Shown: positions 40,855-50,673 of the stretch, piece after piece | How positions within the stretch are numbered: the stretch's first letter is position 1 | Layout: the number at the start of each line of letters is the position of its first letter | Source of the DNA: CAWCAW01 sp963793645 | GTDB taxonomy: Bacteria > Actinomycetota > Acidimicrobiia > Acidimicrobiales > UBA8190 | Reading direction: 5' to 3' | Assembly (NCBI GenBank): GCA_963793645.1 | Contig: CAWCAW010000003.1 | Location: 1 to 64,000 of the forward strand | DNA length: 64,000 nt | Translations under genes and position numbers: made by a program | Notes under the pieces: model-generated | What the model saw: the letters and a program-made list of their open reading frames with translations, nothing else | What the model was told of the DNA's origin: nothing | The model's database searches: none

Positions 40855-41547
40855 CTATGAAATACCCTCGACAGCCATCTCGATAAGCGCAACCACCTCA
40901 TCGGGATGTGACACCATCACCACGTGGCTCGACGGGACGCCAACAGTGGTTGCACCCATCCGCTCGGCGAACGACCGCTCAGCGTCAGGCGGGATGGCCT
41001 CATCCTTCTCGGCGACCATGTACCAGGTCGGCAACGACTTCCAGGCCGGAGTGCCCATTACGTCTCCGAGCGTGGATGTTGAGAGCGGCTGCTGAACGGC
41101 AAACATGACGTTTGCCTTCACTTCGTCGACATCGGCAGCGAAATGGTTGACGAAGTCCTCCTTTGGCAACCACGCAAACCCGCGCTCATCGATGTCGAGA
41201 TTGGCGAGTGCCGGAGTTGGCGGACCCGAGGCGAGGAGAGCTCCGATCGACTCACCCTCATCGAGACCGAATGCAGCGATATAGACCAGGGCAACAACAT
41301 TCGGAGCATCATTACCGAGCGCCGTCATGATCTGCCCGCCATACGAGTGGCCGGCCACTACCGTTGGGCCGTTCTGACGACCGAGGACTTCGCGCAACCT
41401 GGCCACGTCGTCAGCCAACGAGGATTCCGGAAACTGCGGGGCAGCGACGTTGTATCCGCGGGCTTGGAGTTGCTCGATGACAGTGCTCCAGCAAGATCCA
41501 TCTGCCCAAGCACCGTGAACTAGGACAATATTCGGAAGGTCAGTCAT
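40855..41547 (-). CDS. Alpha/beta hydrolase, small esterase type
   Basis: About 230 residues. VLVHGAWADGSCW is the oxyanion loop, VVAGHSYGGQIM the Ser nucleophile elbow, MVAEKDEAIPP the Asp site, and VPSSHVVMVSHPDEV the His site. This size and pattern are typical of the small esterase group that includes methyl-ester hydrolases. The native substrate is unknown. The transporter gene that follows on the same strand upstream is separated by 45 bases, so the two may be co-transcribed. Confidence 0.8.
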   Translation of the reverse strand: MTDLPNIVLVHGAWADGSCWSTVIEQLQARGYNVAAPQFPESSLADDVARLREVLGRQNGPTVVAGHSYGGQIMTALGNDAPNVVALVYIAAFGLDEGESIGALLASGPPTPALANLDIDERGFAWLPKEDFVNHFAADVDEVKANVMFAVQQPLSTSTLGDVMGTPAWKSLPTWYMVAEKDEAIPPDAERSFAERMGATTVGVPSSHVVMVSHPDEVVALIEMAVEGIS

Positions 41548-41592
41548 TGTGAAATTCTCCTTTTGGTTGTGGTGGAAACTGCATGCTGTGAA

Positions 41593-42675
41593 TCACTTGA
41601 AGCTCTCGTTGGCCGTCACCAACACTTTCGGCACGACGGCTTCGGTGCTTGGCGAATGAGCAGTTGTTTGGGCCGCAGGCGGGGGAAGGAGGCGACCGTG
41701 GGAGATGGCTACGATCGTGCGGGTGGCGATAGCGCCCACCAGCACACTGATTGCGGCCAGGACCAGGTAGGCGAGGGCCTTTCCTCCGCTCGCATGCTCG
41801 GCGTCGATCCAGAACAACAGCGTCGACGCCACTGCGGCCCACGAGAAGGTGAAGGCCCAAGTGGCCAGTGAGAACTTGAGTCGCACGTACCGGCCGATGA
41901 GGGGGATCTGGGCCACCACCATCAACAACCCGTAGCCCGCCAGCGCTGTTACGAAAGGGGTGATGTGGGCCCCGTGGCTGAAGAAGTAGGCCAAGCTGGC
42001 AACGGCCGCCGGTGCCACCTCGATGGCCATGGTCGGAGCCAAGGCGTCGGGCAGTGGTGGCCTGAAGATGAGACGGCCGAGGATCATCGAGCCCACGATG
42101 ATCCAGCAGAGGATGCCGAGCCCCAGCATGAACTGCGCCAGGCGCTGCTGACCCACCACGGCAGCCCCGGCGGAGGCGACCAACCCACCGGCCACCGTAG
42201 GTAGGAAGTAGCCAGGATGAAGCCGATCGAACTCGGTCCCTCCGCGCATCCAGGTGCCGGTGAACCAGCCCCCTAGGAGCACGACTCCGACGATGGATAC
42301 GTCTACGATCACCGCCGCCAACCTCCGGTCATACGGGGCGATGCCGTCGGCGGCCAGCAAAATGGGGGTGATGAGAGCGAGCGAGGCGAATGGCCCAACG
42401 GTCATATCGCGCAAGTCGGTGGGGAGGGCACCTCGGCTAATGAGCACGTAACGGAGATAGAGAACGACGGAGACCAGCCAAACCACTGCAGCCAGGCCGA
42501 CCAAGAGGTCGCTCACCTCGTGTGGGGCCAGGTGTTGGTCGACGCCGATCCGCCAAGCTGTGGCAAGACCGGCGATGCCAAAGCCCATGCCGAAGATGTT
42601 CAGCGGGATCCGGCGTGCGTAACGCCAGTCCAGGCCATCTGTGTGGCTCTCGCTGGCCGAATGACTTTCTGCCAC
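41593..42675 (-). CDS. TDT-family membrane carrier (TehA/SLAC1-like)
   Basis: About ten membrane helices in 360 residues, with the TDT pattern FGMGFGIAGLATAWR near the start, HPGYFLPTVAGGLVASAGA in the middle and FFSHGAHITPFVTALAGYG later. TDT proteins transport C4-dicarboxylates, tellurite-related ions or chloride and nitrate. The GTG at 42675 with a GGAG upstream is my chosen start. An ATG at 42771 would add a polar tail. It is divergent from the LuxR regulator gene. Confidence 0.7.
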   Translation of the reverse strand: MAESHSASESHTDGLDWRYARRIPLNIFGMGFGIAGLATAWRIGVDQHLAPHEVSDLLVGLAAVVWLVSVVLYLRYVLISRGALPTDLRDMTVGPFASLALITPILLAADGIAPYDRRLAAVIVDVSIVGVVLLGGWFTGTWMRGGTEFDRLHPGYFLPTVAGGLVASAGAAVVGQQRLAQFMLGLGILCWIIVGSMILGRLIFRPPLPDALAPTMAIEVAPAAVASLAYFFSHGAHITPFVTALAGYGLLMVVAQIPLIGRYVRLKFSLATWAFTFSWAAVASTLLFWIDAEHASGGKALAYLVLAAISVLVGAIATRTIVAISHGRLLPPPAAQTTAHSPSTEAVVPKVLVTANESFK

Positions 42676-42917
42676 GGTGTCTCCGATCCCTTGGGATACG
42701 CATCGGTTCGTCCGGCCCAGGAAACGAGCCTCGTTGCCCCCAGTGTGAACTGCCTGACACAGATCCTGCATCCCCCGATTCGCGTAGTCCGAGTCGCAGC
42801 GACCTGCGGGTAGCGGCTACGTAGAGGAGCCCCCACGAGTATGGCGAGCCGATCGTCTGCCACTTCTTGCGTAAATGGGTGTACGGACGGAACTGGGGGC
42901 ATGATGGTGCCCATGGG

Positions 42918-45686
42918 ATGCAGGAGAGCCAGCCCCTGGGCCCCCCTATGTTGCTAGGCCGTGATGAGGAACGAGCGACACTAAACGGCCTCATTGATGC
43001 GGCCGGCGAAGGCCTCAGCGGTGCCCTGGTCCTTCACGGCGAAGCCGGTATGGGCAAGACCACGCTGATGGACTATGCCGTTGAGACCGCGTCAACCTTG
43101 CAGGTCACTCGCATTGCCGGCATCGAAGGGGAACGCGATCTCAGCTATGCCGCGCTGCATCGCCTACTCCAACCGTCGCTCGATCGACTAAGTAACCTGC
43201 CTCGACCGCAACGAGACGGACTGAGTTCGGCGCTCGGATTGGCCAGTCATGAGGCTGCAGATCCTTTCCTCATAGGTCTTGCCACGTTGACCCTGCTTGC
43301 CGACCGCGCGACTGAGCGTGGTCTCCTCTGCGTTGTCGACGATAGCCAGTGGATCGACACTGAGTCCCTTCAGGCCATTGCGTTCGCCGCCCGCAGATTA
43401 CAAGCCGACGGAATTGTCATGTTATTTGGCGTGCGGACCCCTACTGCGGTAACCAGCTCTCTTGCTGACCTCCCGAGTATCGAAATAGCAGGCCTGCCCG
43501 ATGCGGCCGCCCACGATCTGCTGTCCACCGTTGTATCGAGTCCGCTTGACGCCGGTGTGGCTCGCCACATCATCACTGAGACCAGTGGGTGTCCCCTGGC
43601 GCTGAGGGAGTTGGCCAATGAGTTATCGGCCGATCAGTGGATTGGGGTCGATCGGGTGTCGGCACCAATTCCCATCAGTCGACAACTGGAGGCGCACTTC
43701 CGCCGCCAGTTCGAGGACCTAGACCCCGGGACTCAGACGTTCATTCTTGTAGCGGCCGCAGAAGCCTCGGGGGAATCTTCGCTAGTTCGACGAGCTGCTC
43801 TGAGACTTGGATGTACCGAAGACGCCGAGCTCGATGCAGTTCGCTGCCGTTTGTTGACGACCACGCCGTCCTTGGTATTTCGACACCCGCTGATTCGATC
43901 CGCTGTGTATACGGGAGCGAATGCCGCGGACCGAAGGAAGGTCCATCGCGCACTGGCCGACTCGATCGACCGCTCGATCGATCCGGATCGTTGGGCTCAG
44001 CATCTTGCTGCCCTCACCACCGGATTCGACGGCAGGCTTGCCGATGACCTTGAATCCGGAGCAAACCGAGCGCGCGACCGAGGTGGGTACGCCGCTGAAG
44101 CATCCTTGTTGACGCAAGCGGCGGGGTTTACTGAGCAGGCGGATCTGCGCTCAGAAAGACTGCTTGGGGCGGCGGCGGCGGCGCTCAATGCTGGCTCATC
44201 ACGCAGAGCCCGCAAACTCCTAAATCAGGCAACTATTGAGTCGACAGATCCTCTTCAGCTAGCCCAAGCTCAACAGCTCGACGGTCGATTGCACGTTTCC
44301 ATGGTGCAGCCTTCGCTGGCTCCTGCCCTATTTCTTGCTGCGGCTCGGCAATTCTTACCCCTTGATGTTGACCGGGCCCGCCACTCGATGCTTGAAGCCT
44401 TCGATGCGTTCTTGATGAGCCATTACTTCACGCGTGGAACTGATGGCGCGGAGATTGCTAAAGTTGCCCTCACAACTCGACCCTCGACTTCGACAGAGAG
44501 CATCGCGGACCTGCTCCTCGACGGAATATCTCTCCTGCTCGGAACAGGTTATGCGGAATCGGTCGGCACACTCCGCCGAGGAGCCCAGCGCCTGAGGGAC
44601 GGACCGAACTCGGCAGAGGACACCATCCGGTGGACGGCCTATGGCATGGTCATCGCTGACGAGCTCTGGGACGACAGGTGCTTTATCGCGTGGGTGGAGC
44701 AAGTCGAGAGTGTTGCAAGAAAACGGGGTGCTCTCGTGGCGCTTCAGATGAGCCTGATTGCACTTGCTGTCCATCAGATTCGCTTAGGGAAGTTTTCAGC
44801 CGCAGACGCCTTCTACGCGGAGTCCTTGGAGATCACAGCTGCAACGGGTGGGGGTGTGGCCGTGGACCTCTACAGGCCATTGAATGCGGAACTACTGGCC
44901 TGGCGTGGCGAGGAGGCTGCGACTCGTTCTGCTGCAAAGAAGCTGATCGAGATGGGGGAAGCAGTTGAAATGGGCGTGGCACAATTTCAGGCCTACCACG
45001 CGCTCGCGATCCTGGAGCTTGGTGCCGGAAGATACCCCGACGCATTGCTGGCCGCTCAGTTTGCTGTGGAGCGAAAGGCAATCGGTTGGAAGTGCCAATC
45101 GTTGCCGCTGGTCATCGAGGCTGGACTTCGCAGTGGAAATCGGAAGGCTGCGGAGAGGGCATTGGAGGAGTTGAGGATGCGCGCGACGGCAAGTGCAACG
45201 CCATGGGCGCTGGGACTCCTGGCACGTTCGCAGGCACTCATGGCTGAAGGACCCGCGGCAGAGGCACTTTTCAACGAATCTATTGCTCACTTGAAGCAGA
45301 CACTCGTTGTCACCGATCTCGCCATAGCGCAACTCTCTTTCGGCGAGTGGCTGCGGCGTCAGCAACGACGGACTGATGCTCGTACCCAACTTCGCGAGGC
45401 GCATGATGCGTTCCAGTCAATGGGGGCCGCGGGATTTGCAGAGCGCGCACGAAGCGAGCTTCTAGCTACCGGCGAACATGCCATCCGCCGGACTGTGGAG
45501 ACCAATACTGACCTCACTCCCCAAGAGCTCAAGATCGCTCAACTCGCATCGAGAGGGGCAACGAATCCGGAAATCGCGGCTCAGATGTTCATCAGCCCTA
45601 GCACGGTCGACTACCACCTGCGCAAGATTTATCGAAAACTGGAGATCACCTCGCGTCGACAGTTGGAGCGTGCACTTCCCCTCTAG
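42918..45686 (+). CDS. LAL-family LuxR-type transcriptional regulator
   Basis: A 922-residue regulator. The N-terminal AAA ATPase has Walker A LHGEAGMGKTT and Walker B-like LLCVVDDSQWID. A long helical TPR-like middle region (residues about 400-840) follows. The C-terminus is a LuxR helix-turn-helix (DLTPQELKIAQLASRGATNPEIAAQMFISPSTVDYHLRKIYRKLEI). LAL proteins respond to small ligands by ATP-driven assembly and activate genes such as those for secondary metabolism or sugar use. No target operon is obvious nearby. An upstream start at 42867 would add 17 residues. Confidence 0.85.
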   Translation: MQESQPLGPPMLLGRDEERATLNGLIDAAGEGLSGALVLHGEAGMGKTTLMDYAVETASTLQVTRIAGIEGERDLSYAALHRLLQPSLDRLSNLPRPQRDGLSSALGLASHEAADPFLIGLATLTLLADRATERGLLCVVDDSQWIDTESLQAIAFAARRLQADGIVMLFGVRTPTAVTSSLADLPSIEIAGLPDAAAHDLLSTVVSSPLDAGVARHIITETSGCPLALRELANELSADQWIGVDRVSAPIPISRQLEAHFRRQFEDLDPGTQTFILVAAAEASGESSLVRRAALRLGCTEDAELDAVRCRLLTTTPSLVFRHPLIRSAVYTGANAADRRKVHRALADSIDRSIDPDRWAQHLAALTTGFDGRLADDLESGANRARDRGGYAAEASLLTQAAGFTEQADLRSERLLGAAAAALNAGSSRRARKLLNQATIESTDPLQLAQAQQLDGRLHVSMVQPSLAPALFLAAARQFLPLDVDRARHSMLEAFDAFLMSHYFTRGTDGAEIAKVALTTRPSTSTESIADLLLDGISLLLGTGYAESVGTLRRGAQRLRDGPNSAEDTIRWTAYGMVIADELWDDRCFIAWVEQVESVARKRGALVALQMSLIALAVHQIRLGKFSAADAFYAESLEITAATGGGVAVDLYRPLNAELLAWRGEEAATRSAAKKLIEMGEAVEMGVAQFQAYHALAILELGAGRYPDALLAAQFAVERKAIGWKCQSLPLVIEAGLRSGNRKAAERALEELRMRATASATPWALGLLARSQALMAEGPAAEALFNESIAHLKQTLVVTDLAIAQLSFGEWLRRQQRRTDARTQLREAHDAFQSMGAAGFAERARSELLATGEHAIRRTVETNTDLTPQELKIAQLASRGATNPEIAAQMFISPSTVDYHLRKIYRKLEITSRRQLERALPL

Positions 45687-45945
45687 TCGAATATGCCTAT
45701 CTTCGAAGCGGCGGAGTACAACGGGCAGGTCCGCCAGTGCGCCCCGAAAATCAAAATGATGGGTGGGGCACTGTCCAGCGAGAAATGTTCAGATCCTCTT
45801 TCTGGGCGGGCGACCAACTGCACGTCACACGTCGAAGGCGACCACAGCGAACTGAATCCGGCGCAGCAGATGACCGGCTGCCTCCCTGCTTGGGAAAATA
45901 GCGGTGTCGAAGACGCTGTTCTCGCCAAGCCAGGAGGCACTTTCA
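45687..45945. other. Intergenic region before the IS1380-family transposase
   Basis: About 260 bases without a gene. The left end of the transposon should be here, but I could not pair a clear terminal inverted repeat with the far side. No other feature is seen. Confidence 0.4.
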
Positions 45946-47253
45946 GTGACCGCAGTATCGCGCGGAATTGACCGCATCGAGGTGACCTTCGACGAGCCAA
46001 ACCTGGTGGCGAACGCCGGGCTGCTGCTCGTGGCCACGTTGAGCGTCCGGCTCGGGCTGGAACGCCTGATCAACGCCACCGTTCACCTCTCGGGTCGTGT
46101 CGGCGGCGCGCTTCCGGGACGCAAAGTGCTCACGCTGGTGCACGCCATGGCCGCGGGCGGGTCCCACATCGATCACGCCGACATGCTCCGTTCGGGCGCC
46201 ACCGGGTCGGTCCTTGGTCACCGTGTGATGGCGCCCTCCACCTTGGGCACATTCCTGCGGGCCTTCACCTTCGGCCACGTCCGTCAGCTCGACGCGGTGC
46301 TGGGTGAAGCGCTGCGCCGGGCGTGGGCCCTCGGGGCGGGGTCGGGGTCGGACCAGCTCGTCATGGACCTCGACTCCACCATCTGCGAGGTGTGCGGCAA
46401 GACCAAGCACGGCGCGAGTTACGGATACACGAAGAAGCTCGGCTACCACCCCCTCATCGCTGTCCGGGCAGGGACGGGTGAAGTGCTCCACGTGCGGATG
46501 CGCAAGGGTGCGGCCAACACCCAGCGCGGTGCGGTGCGTTTCGTCGAGGAGCTGGTGTCCCGGGTGCGTCGGGCCGGCGCCACCGGGGAACTGATCATGC
46601 GCTTCGACTCGGGCTTCTGGTCCAACACCACCCTGGCCACCTTGGAGCGTCTCGACGTCGGCTACACGATGGGCGTTCGCATGATTACGGCCGTGACCAG
46701 GGTCGTCGAGGGCATCGACGAGTCCGCCTGGACCCCGATCGACTACACCGCCGACGGCGAAGCCGAGGTGGCGCAGTGCGACTACAAAGGTCGACGACTC
46801 ATCGTGCGCCGCACCCGGCTGGTTGGTCGCCAGGCCACTCTGTGGCCACAGTGGCGCCACTTCGCCTTCGTGACCGACCTCGACGGCGACTGTGTCGAAC
46901 TCGACTCCTTCCACCGAGCGCATGCCACCGTCGAACTGGCCATCCGCGACCTGAAAGAGGGTGCGGGCCTCGAGCACGTTCCCTCCGGACACTTCTTCGC
47001 CAACTCGACGTGGCTTGTGTGCGCGGCCCTTGCCCATGACCTCATCCGTTGGACCGCCATGCTCGGCGAGATCACACCCGAAGACCACCTCGTCGTGGCC
47101 CGCACGGTGCGCACCCGGTTCCTTTCGGTCCCAGGCCGCCTCGTCAGTCGGTCCGGGCGCCCGACGCTGCGCGCACCGCTCGAGTGGCCGTGGGCCGACA
47201 CCTTCAACCGCGCCCTCGGCCTTCTGCGCGCCCTGCCGCCGGTTCCTTTGTAG
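45946..47253 (+). CDS. IS1380-family transposase
   Basis: The GTG at 45946 follows AGGAGG (45932-45937). The 435-residue protein has the DDE core of IS1380: VMDLDSTICEVCG, IMRFDSGFWS and HATVELAIRDLKEGAGLEH, plus the family's HAMAAGGSHIDHADMLR region. It is intact, so the element may still be mobile. Terminal repeats and a target duplication could not be confirmed, so I give no element boundaries. It sits between the LAL regulator and the NERD-domain gene. Confidence 0.85.
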   Translation: MTAVSRGIDRIEVTFDEPNLVANAGLLLVATLSVRLGLERLINATVHLSGRVGGALPGRKVLTLVHAMAAGGSHIDHADMLRSGATGSVLGHRVMAPSTLGTFLRAFTFGHVRQLDAVLGEALRRAWALGAGSGSDQLVMDLDSTICEVCGKTKHGASYGYTKKLGYHPLIAVRAGTGEVLHVRMRKGAANTQRGAVRFVEELVSRVRRAGATGELIMRFDSGFWSNTTLATLERLDVGYTMGVRMITAVTRVVEGIDESAWTPIDYTADGEAEVAQCDYKGRRLIVRRTRLVGRQATLWPQWRHFAFVTDLDGDCVELDSFHRAHATVELAIRDLKEGAGLEHVPSGHFFANSTWLVCAALAHDLIRWTAMLGEITPEDHLVVARTVRTRFLSVPGRLVSRSGRPTLRAPLEWPWADTFNRALGLLRALPPVPL

Positions 47254-47615
47254 CTCGGCATTGCGCGGCGGGCGCACCGCAGACGATCGCAAGACGGCGC
47301 TGACAACCGACGCGAACTTCACGAAGGCTTGGTTTTGCGCGCCCCGGCTCCGGTGAAGAACTCAGAGCGACGTCGATCGTCTCGGCGCGCTGCCAATCAC
47401 CTCAAACGGCTGCCTACCTGGTCGCCGATCGGTGGATCGAGGTTAAGTCCACGCCATTTTGTGAGCGCTGCGTTAAGGGTCCGACCCGCTGAGCGCGTCC
47501 CCCCGGTCGATAACCCGAGTTGCAAGCTGACTCCATTTGTCAACCGCAAACCGCAGGGCACTTTGCACCCAAGTGGAATTGCTCGCGGACTCCGACCCAC
47601 ACCACGTGGGCGCCC
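47254..47615. other. Intergenic region after the IS1380-family transposase
   Basis: About 360 bases without a gene. The right transposon end is presumably within 47,254-47,400, where the sequence is GC-rich. The rest has no recognised feature. Confidence 0.4.
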
Positions 47616-48398
47616 TCAGGCCCTTGGATGACGGTGCACGTGGTCAGTGAGCGCTTTCCAAGCCTGCTCCTGATCGACTAACGCCGCGCTGTCTTGTACA
47701 ACGCGATCACGCCACACCTTCTCATCTCCTCCGTAGACCACGGTTACCCGTCCTACTTGACGCAACCCGCTCTCGGGTGGCTTGATCCTTGGACCCCAAT
47801 AAACGAGGAGAGCCGTAACGGGCGAGTCAAGCCCCGCGTTGTGCAACAGCTCTCGCACTCTCCGAGCACCCCGACGCGCCTGATCCATGTCCTTGGCGAG
47901 TTGGATCGCAGGTCGGGTCGCGCCGAGGTCAATCTCGGTCGACGTGTACTTAGACTCAATGGCCAGCACGTAGCTCGATCCGACTGCAACATGGTCAACA
48001 TCAACCGTGAAGCCTTCGCTTTCGTCCCCCACGGTGAATGGGACGTTATGAATCACACGACAATCGGGTCCTAAGTGTTTCAGCAACGCGCCGGTCGAGT
48101 CTTCCGCCCATGAGCCCGTGATCCAGTTAACGCCACCCGAGAGGATCGCGACGGAGCCGACGAGGCTGAACAGGCCGGTTGCCAAAAGAAAGCCAACCAT
48201 GAAGGTGATTGCGGTGTTGTTCGTGTGAATCCCGATGACGTGAGAGACCGCAGTAGCCCCCAACGTCCCACCGACAACCAGTACCAAAGTCAGGAGGATG
48301 AGCCCGATGATCGTCGGACGCCGGATCTCTCGCGTCACTTGTTCCAATCCCCGACGTCGGGTGGCCGCGCCCGCCTTTCGGCCAGTCATTTCTCGCAT
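47616..48398 (-). CDS. Membrane-anchored NERD-domain protein
   Basis: Two membrane helices near the N-terminus (IIGLILLTLVLVVGGTL and ITFMVGFLLATGLFSLVGSVAIL) precede a NERD-like domain: CRVIHNVPFTVGDE, FTVDVDHVAVGSSYVLAIESKYT and a Lys/Glu pair consistent with the nuclease-like fold. NERD domains resemble restriction-type nucleases and occur in DNA-handling proteins, but activity here is not shown. The ATG at 48398 is preceded by GGGAG. The next gene upstream ends 28 bases away. Confidence 0.7.
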   Translation of the reverse strand: MREMTGRKAGAATRRRGLEQVTREIRRPTIIGLILLTLVLVVGGTLGATAVSHVIGIHTNNTAITFMVGFLLATGLFSLVGSVAILSGGVNWITGSWAEDSTGALLKHLGPDCRVIHNVPFTVGDESEGFTVDVDHVAVGSSYVLAIESKYTSTEIDLGATRPAIQLAKDMDQARRGARRVRELLHNAGLDSPVTALLVYWGPRIKPPESGLRQVGRVTVVYGGDEKVWRDRVVQDSAALVDQEQAWKALTDHVHRHPRA

Positions 48399-48426
48399 GA
48401 TGAGCTCCCTTGCGTCCGCGGCGTCC

Positions 48427-49248
48427 TTAAGGTGTGCTGGTTGGAGTTGGCGCATCCACCGGCCACTGGTAGCGGTAGATGATCGCCTCGTCGTATTGAA
48501 TGGTAGTTACGGTCGAACCAGCCGGGATTTCAAAACCCAGAAAGCCTCGAACGCATTGACCCGGTGCAACAGGCGAACCACCACTCGCAAATTGCGGATT
48601 CATGACGGGGATCGGGGCGGGGCCAACCGTTCCACCGAGAGAGAGTGAAACTTCCCACCCCAAGATCGGGGGGCCACTTGGAATCCCATTTGACCCGGCG
48701 CATGCCTTGACATTGACCACGGCGAGTTTGTCACCGGCTGGAATCAGGATCGCCGGAGTACCGGAGACCACAGGATATGAGATCGAATAGGCCGTCACGC
48801 TGCACGCGTCATCAAGTCGTTGACAGTTTGGGATCGTCCCGGTCTGCCCAAGCGTCAGGGTCGTCGGTGTGGTGATCCTGTTCACTAACGTTTGCCCGAC
48901 CTCAACCGCCGCAACGTAGAAGATGACCGTACCGACGAGGCCCAAGCTTCCGATCACAATCCCGGCGGTGGCCAAGCCCCTCCCCCGCTTTAATCCGTGC
49001 GACTTGCCGATCTGCGATACGGCCAAGATTCCAAAGACGACCGCCAACACAGAGCCAATGCCACCGAGCCAAACAATCGAGAGAACGAGGGCAGCAACGG
49101 CTAATCCACTCGTTGTGGCCACAATGAACTGACCGTGGCCGCTATAGCTGGAACTCGGACCGTATTGGGGCACAGGTGGAGCTGGAGGTGGATACCACCT
49201 CCCGTCAGATGCCAGCCACCATCCTGGAGTCCCCGGCCCGCCGACCAT
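48427..49248 (-). CDS. GWWLASDGRWYPP-motif membrane protein, DUF4190-like
   Basis: The N-terminus carries the motif GWWLASDGRWYPPPAPP. Two or three hydrophobic segments follow (TSGLAVAALVLSIVWLGGIGSVLAVVFGILAVSQI and ATAGIVIGSLGLVGTVIFYVAA), as in DUF4190 proteins. A 170-residue extracellular beta-rich domain follows, with Cys pairs (NCQRLDDACSVT, KACAG, GQCVRG). The GWW motif probably helps fold or locate the N-terminus and is common in Acidimicrobiia as I recall. Function unknown. Confidence 0.65.
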   Translation of the reverse strand: MVGGPGTPGWWLASDGRWYPPPAPPVPQYGPSSSYSGHGQFIVATTSGLAVAALVLSIVWLGGIGSVLAVVFGILAVSQIGKSHGLKRGRGLATAGIVIGSLGLVGTVIFYVAAVEVGQTLVNRITTPTTLTLGQTGTIPNCQRLDDACSVTAYSISYPVVSGTPAILIPAGDKLAVVNVKACAGSNGIPSGPPILGWEVSLSLGGTVGPAPIPVMNPQFASGGSPVAPGQCVRGFLGFEIPAGSTVTTIQYDEAIIYRYQWPVDAPTPTSTP

Positions 49249-49535
49249 CCCGCCTCCTTGGAGCTACATCAAAGCGTACGCGGTTCCGAAGGATTTGGCG
49301 CCGCCCTTTCAGAATTGACAGTGCCTTTTCGGGCTTCCTCGACGTTCGAGCCTGCGATTGGCTCCGATCCGAATGGGACCATGTGTTTCGGCCGTGCCAA
49401 TCTCGAATCTTCCTCGCTAACGAACACGAGGCGCACGGCGCCGCACGGTTTGCCATACCCGTTGACATAGTGGGACGATTCCAAGGCGGCATCGCGATTG
49501 TGAACGGTGCGATTGCGGCGTTGAGGGAGGCGGCC
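49249..49535. other. Intergenic region between two GWW-motif genes
   Basis: These 287 bases separate the divergent GWW-motif genes. I see no convincing gene. Both promoters should be here, but I could not fix their boxes. Confidence 0.4.
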
Positions 49536-49769
49536 ATGAGTGACGTATCACGAGGTCCCGGTTGGTGGATCGCGTCCGACGGTAAGTGGTACCCACCTGA
49601 AACACACCCTGATTATGCTTCAAGAGGGGTACGAGGGCTCTTCGCCGTAGCCGAAAATGGGGCCAGCTCCGGCCCTTTTGCGCTCGACCCCTCCGGCAAG
49701 CGGCAATCTGGTTTACGCCGTCTAATCGGTCTCCGCCCACGGTGGCAGGCGCCGGTTGCAGAATGGTGA
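49536..49769 (+). CDS. Small GWWIASDGKWYPPE-motif protein
   Basis: A 77-residue protein starting MSDVSRGPGWWIASDGKWYPPETHPDY, preceded by GAGGGAGG. After the motif comes a short soluble tail with no recognised domain. It may be a complete small protein or a truncated form of a longer family member. The same motif begins the divergent gene nearby. Confidence 0.55.
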   Translation: MSDVSRGPGWWIASDGKWYPPETHPDYASRGVRGLFAVAENGASSGPFALDPSGKRQSGLRRLIGLRPRWQAPVAEW

Positions 49770-49817
49770 TGTCCGTCCGCCGACACGGACCTCCACTGAT
49801 CGTCCAAGGAGGTACCT

Positions 49818-50486
49818 TTACTTCGCTTCACCATCCAGAGAGGACAAGGGACGTGGCCCGTCGACCCCGCCGCAACCTACCGAGAGGCAAAGGTGCGAAT
49901 GCCGCGGCGATGGGAGGAACGCTTTGAGCAAAGGAAGCCCGTTCTCGGCCGACTGCTGGTGGGTAGGACCGAGGGCAATAGACGGGCATGGATCGAGGGG
50001 TTCATCGACGCGATCCCGGTCCTGAGGAAGACGACGAAGACCCACCAGAGCCCCTTCCGCGGCGCCCAGCTCTGGGGTTAATCCCCCTCGGAAACAAATA
50101 CTTCCGAGGGCCGTGAGCGGCGCCTCATAAAGGGTCATTCCATTCGTACCGGAGTACACGCCGCCGTGCTCGCCGACAGGTTGGGCCGAGCCAGTGCCGA
50201 CGAAGGTCAAACCACGCTCCAAGCCAGTTTTCCATTTCATCGTCAGCTCCGTTGCCCGGTGCTGAAGCTTGAACGTGCCAGAATCTCCCCAAAGCTCGTT
50301 GCCCGTCCAGCGGTTGCCCTTGCCAAACGTCACTTGCTCACACGAATGGCCCTGAAATGGCAGCAGGTCTGACTGGAAGGTCCATACACCGGCCGGTTTG
50401 ACGGGTGGCGAAGCACTCGCGGTCCCGGCGAACCCGAACGTCGCTATCGCAAACGCTGCTATCACCAACGTCATCCGGCGCATCAT
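49818..50486 (-). CDS. Secreted protein of unknown function
   Basis: A signal peptide (MRRMTLVIAAFAIATFGFAGTASA) is followed by VWTFQSDLLPFQGHSCEQVTFGKGNRWTGNELWGDSGTFKL and a beta-rich domain with paired Cys. I do not recognise a family. The last 70 residues (after GLTPELGAAEGALVG) look unlike the rest, so the true stop may have been lost by an indel near 50,060. Confidence 0.55.
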   Translation of the reverse strand: MMRRMTLVIAAFAIATFGFAGTASASPPVKPAGVWTFQSDLLPFQGHSCEQVTFGKGNRWTGNELWGDSGTFKLQHRATELTMKWKTGLERGLTFVGTGSAQPVGEHGGVYSGTNGMTLYEAPLTALGSICFRGGLTPELGAAEGALVGLRRLPQDRDRVDEPLDPCPSIALGPTHQQSAENGLPLLKAFLPSPRHSHLCLSVGCGGVDGPRPLSSLDGEAK

Positions 50487-50673
50487 CGCCTCCTATTGGT
50501 CGCCTTCACCTAGCGGCCACACGTTCGGCGACGGTACAACAAGTTGGGGATGGTCGCCACGTTCCTACTTGGCGTGTACTGACATCTCTGCGAGTCTGAT
50601 TTGGCCGGGCCACCAAGCGGCAATAGTTGATGGCGCAAAGAACCTCTGACTCACGCGTCTTGACGTGAGATAC

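Noticed and set aside
45687..47400. Full IS1380-family element boundaries
   Set aside because: No convincing pair of terminal repeats or target duplication could be found by eye.
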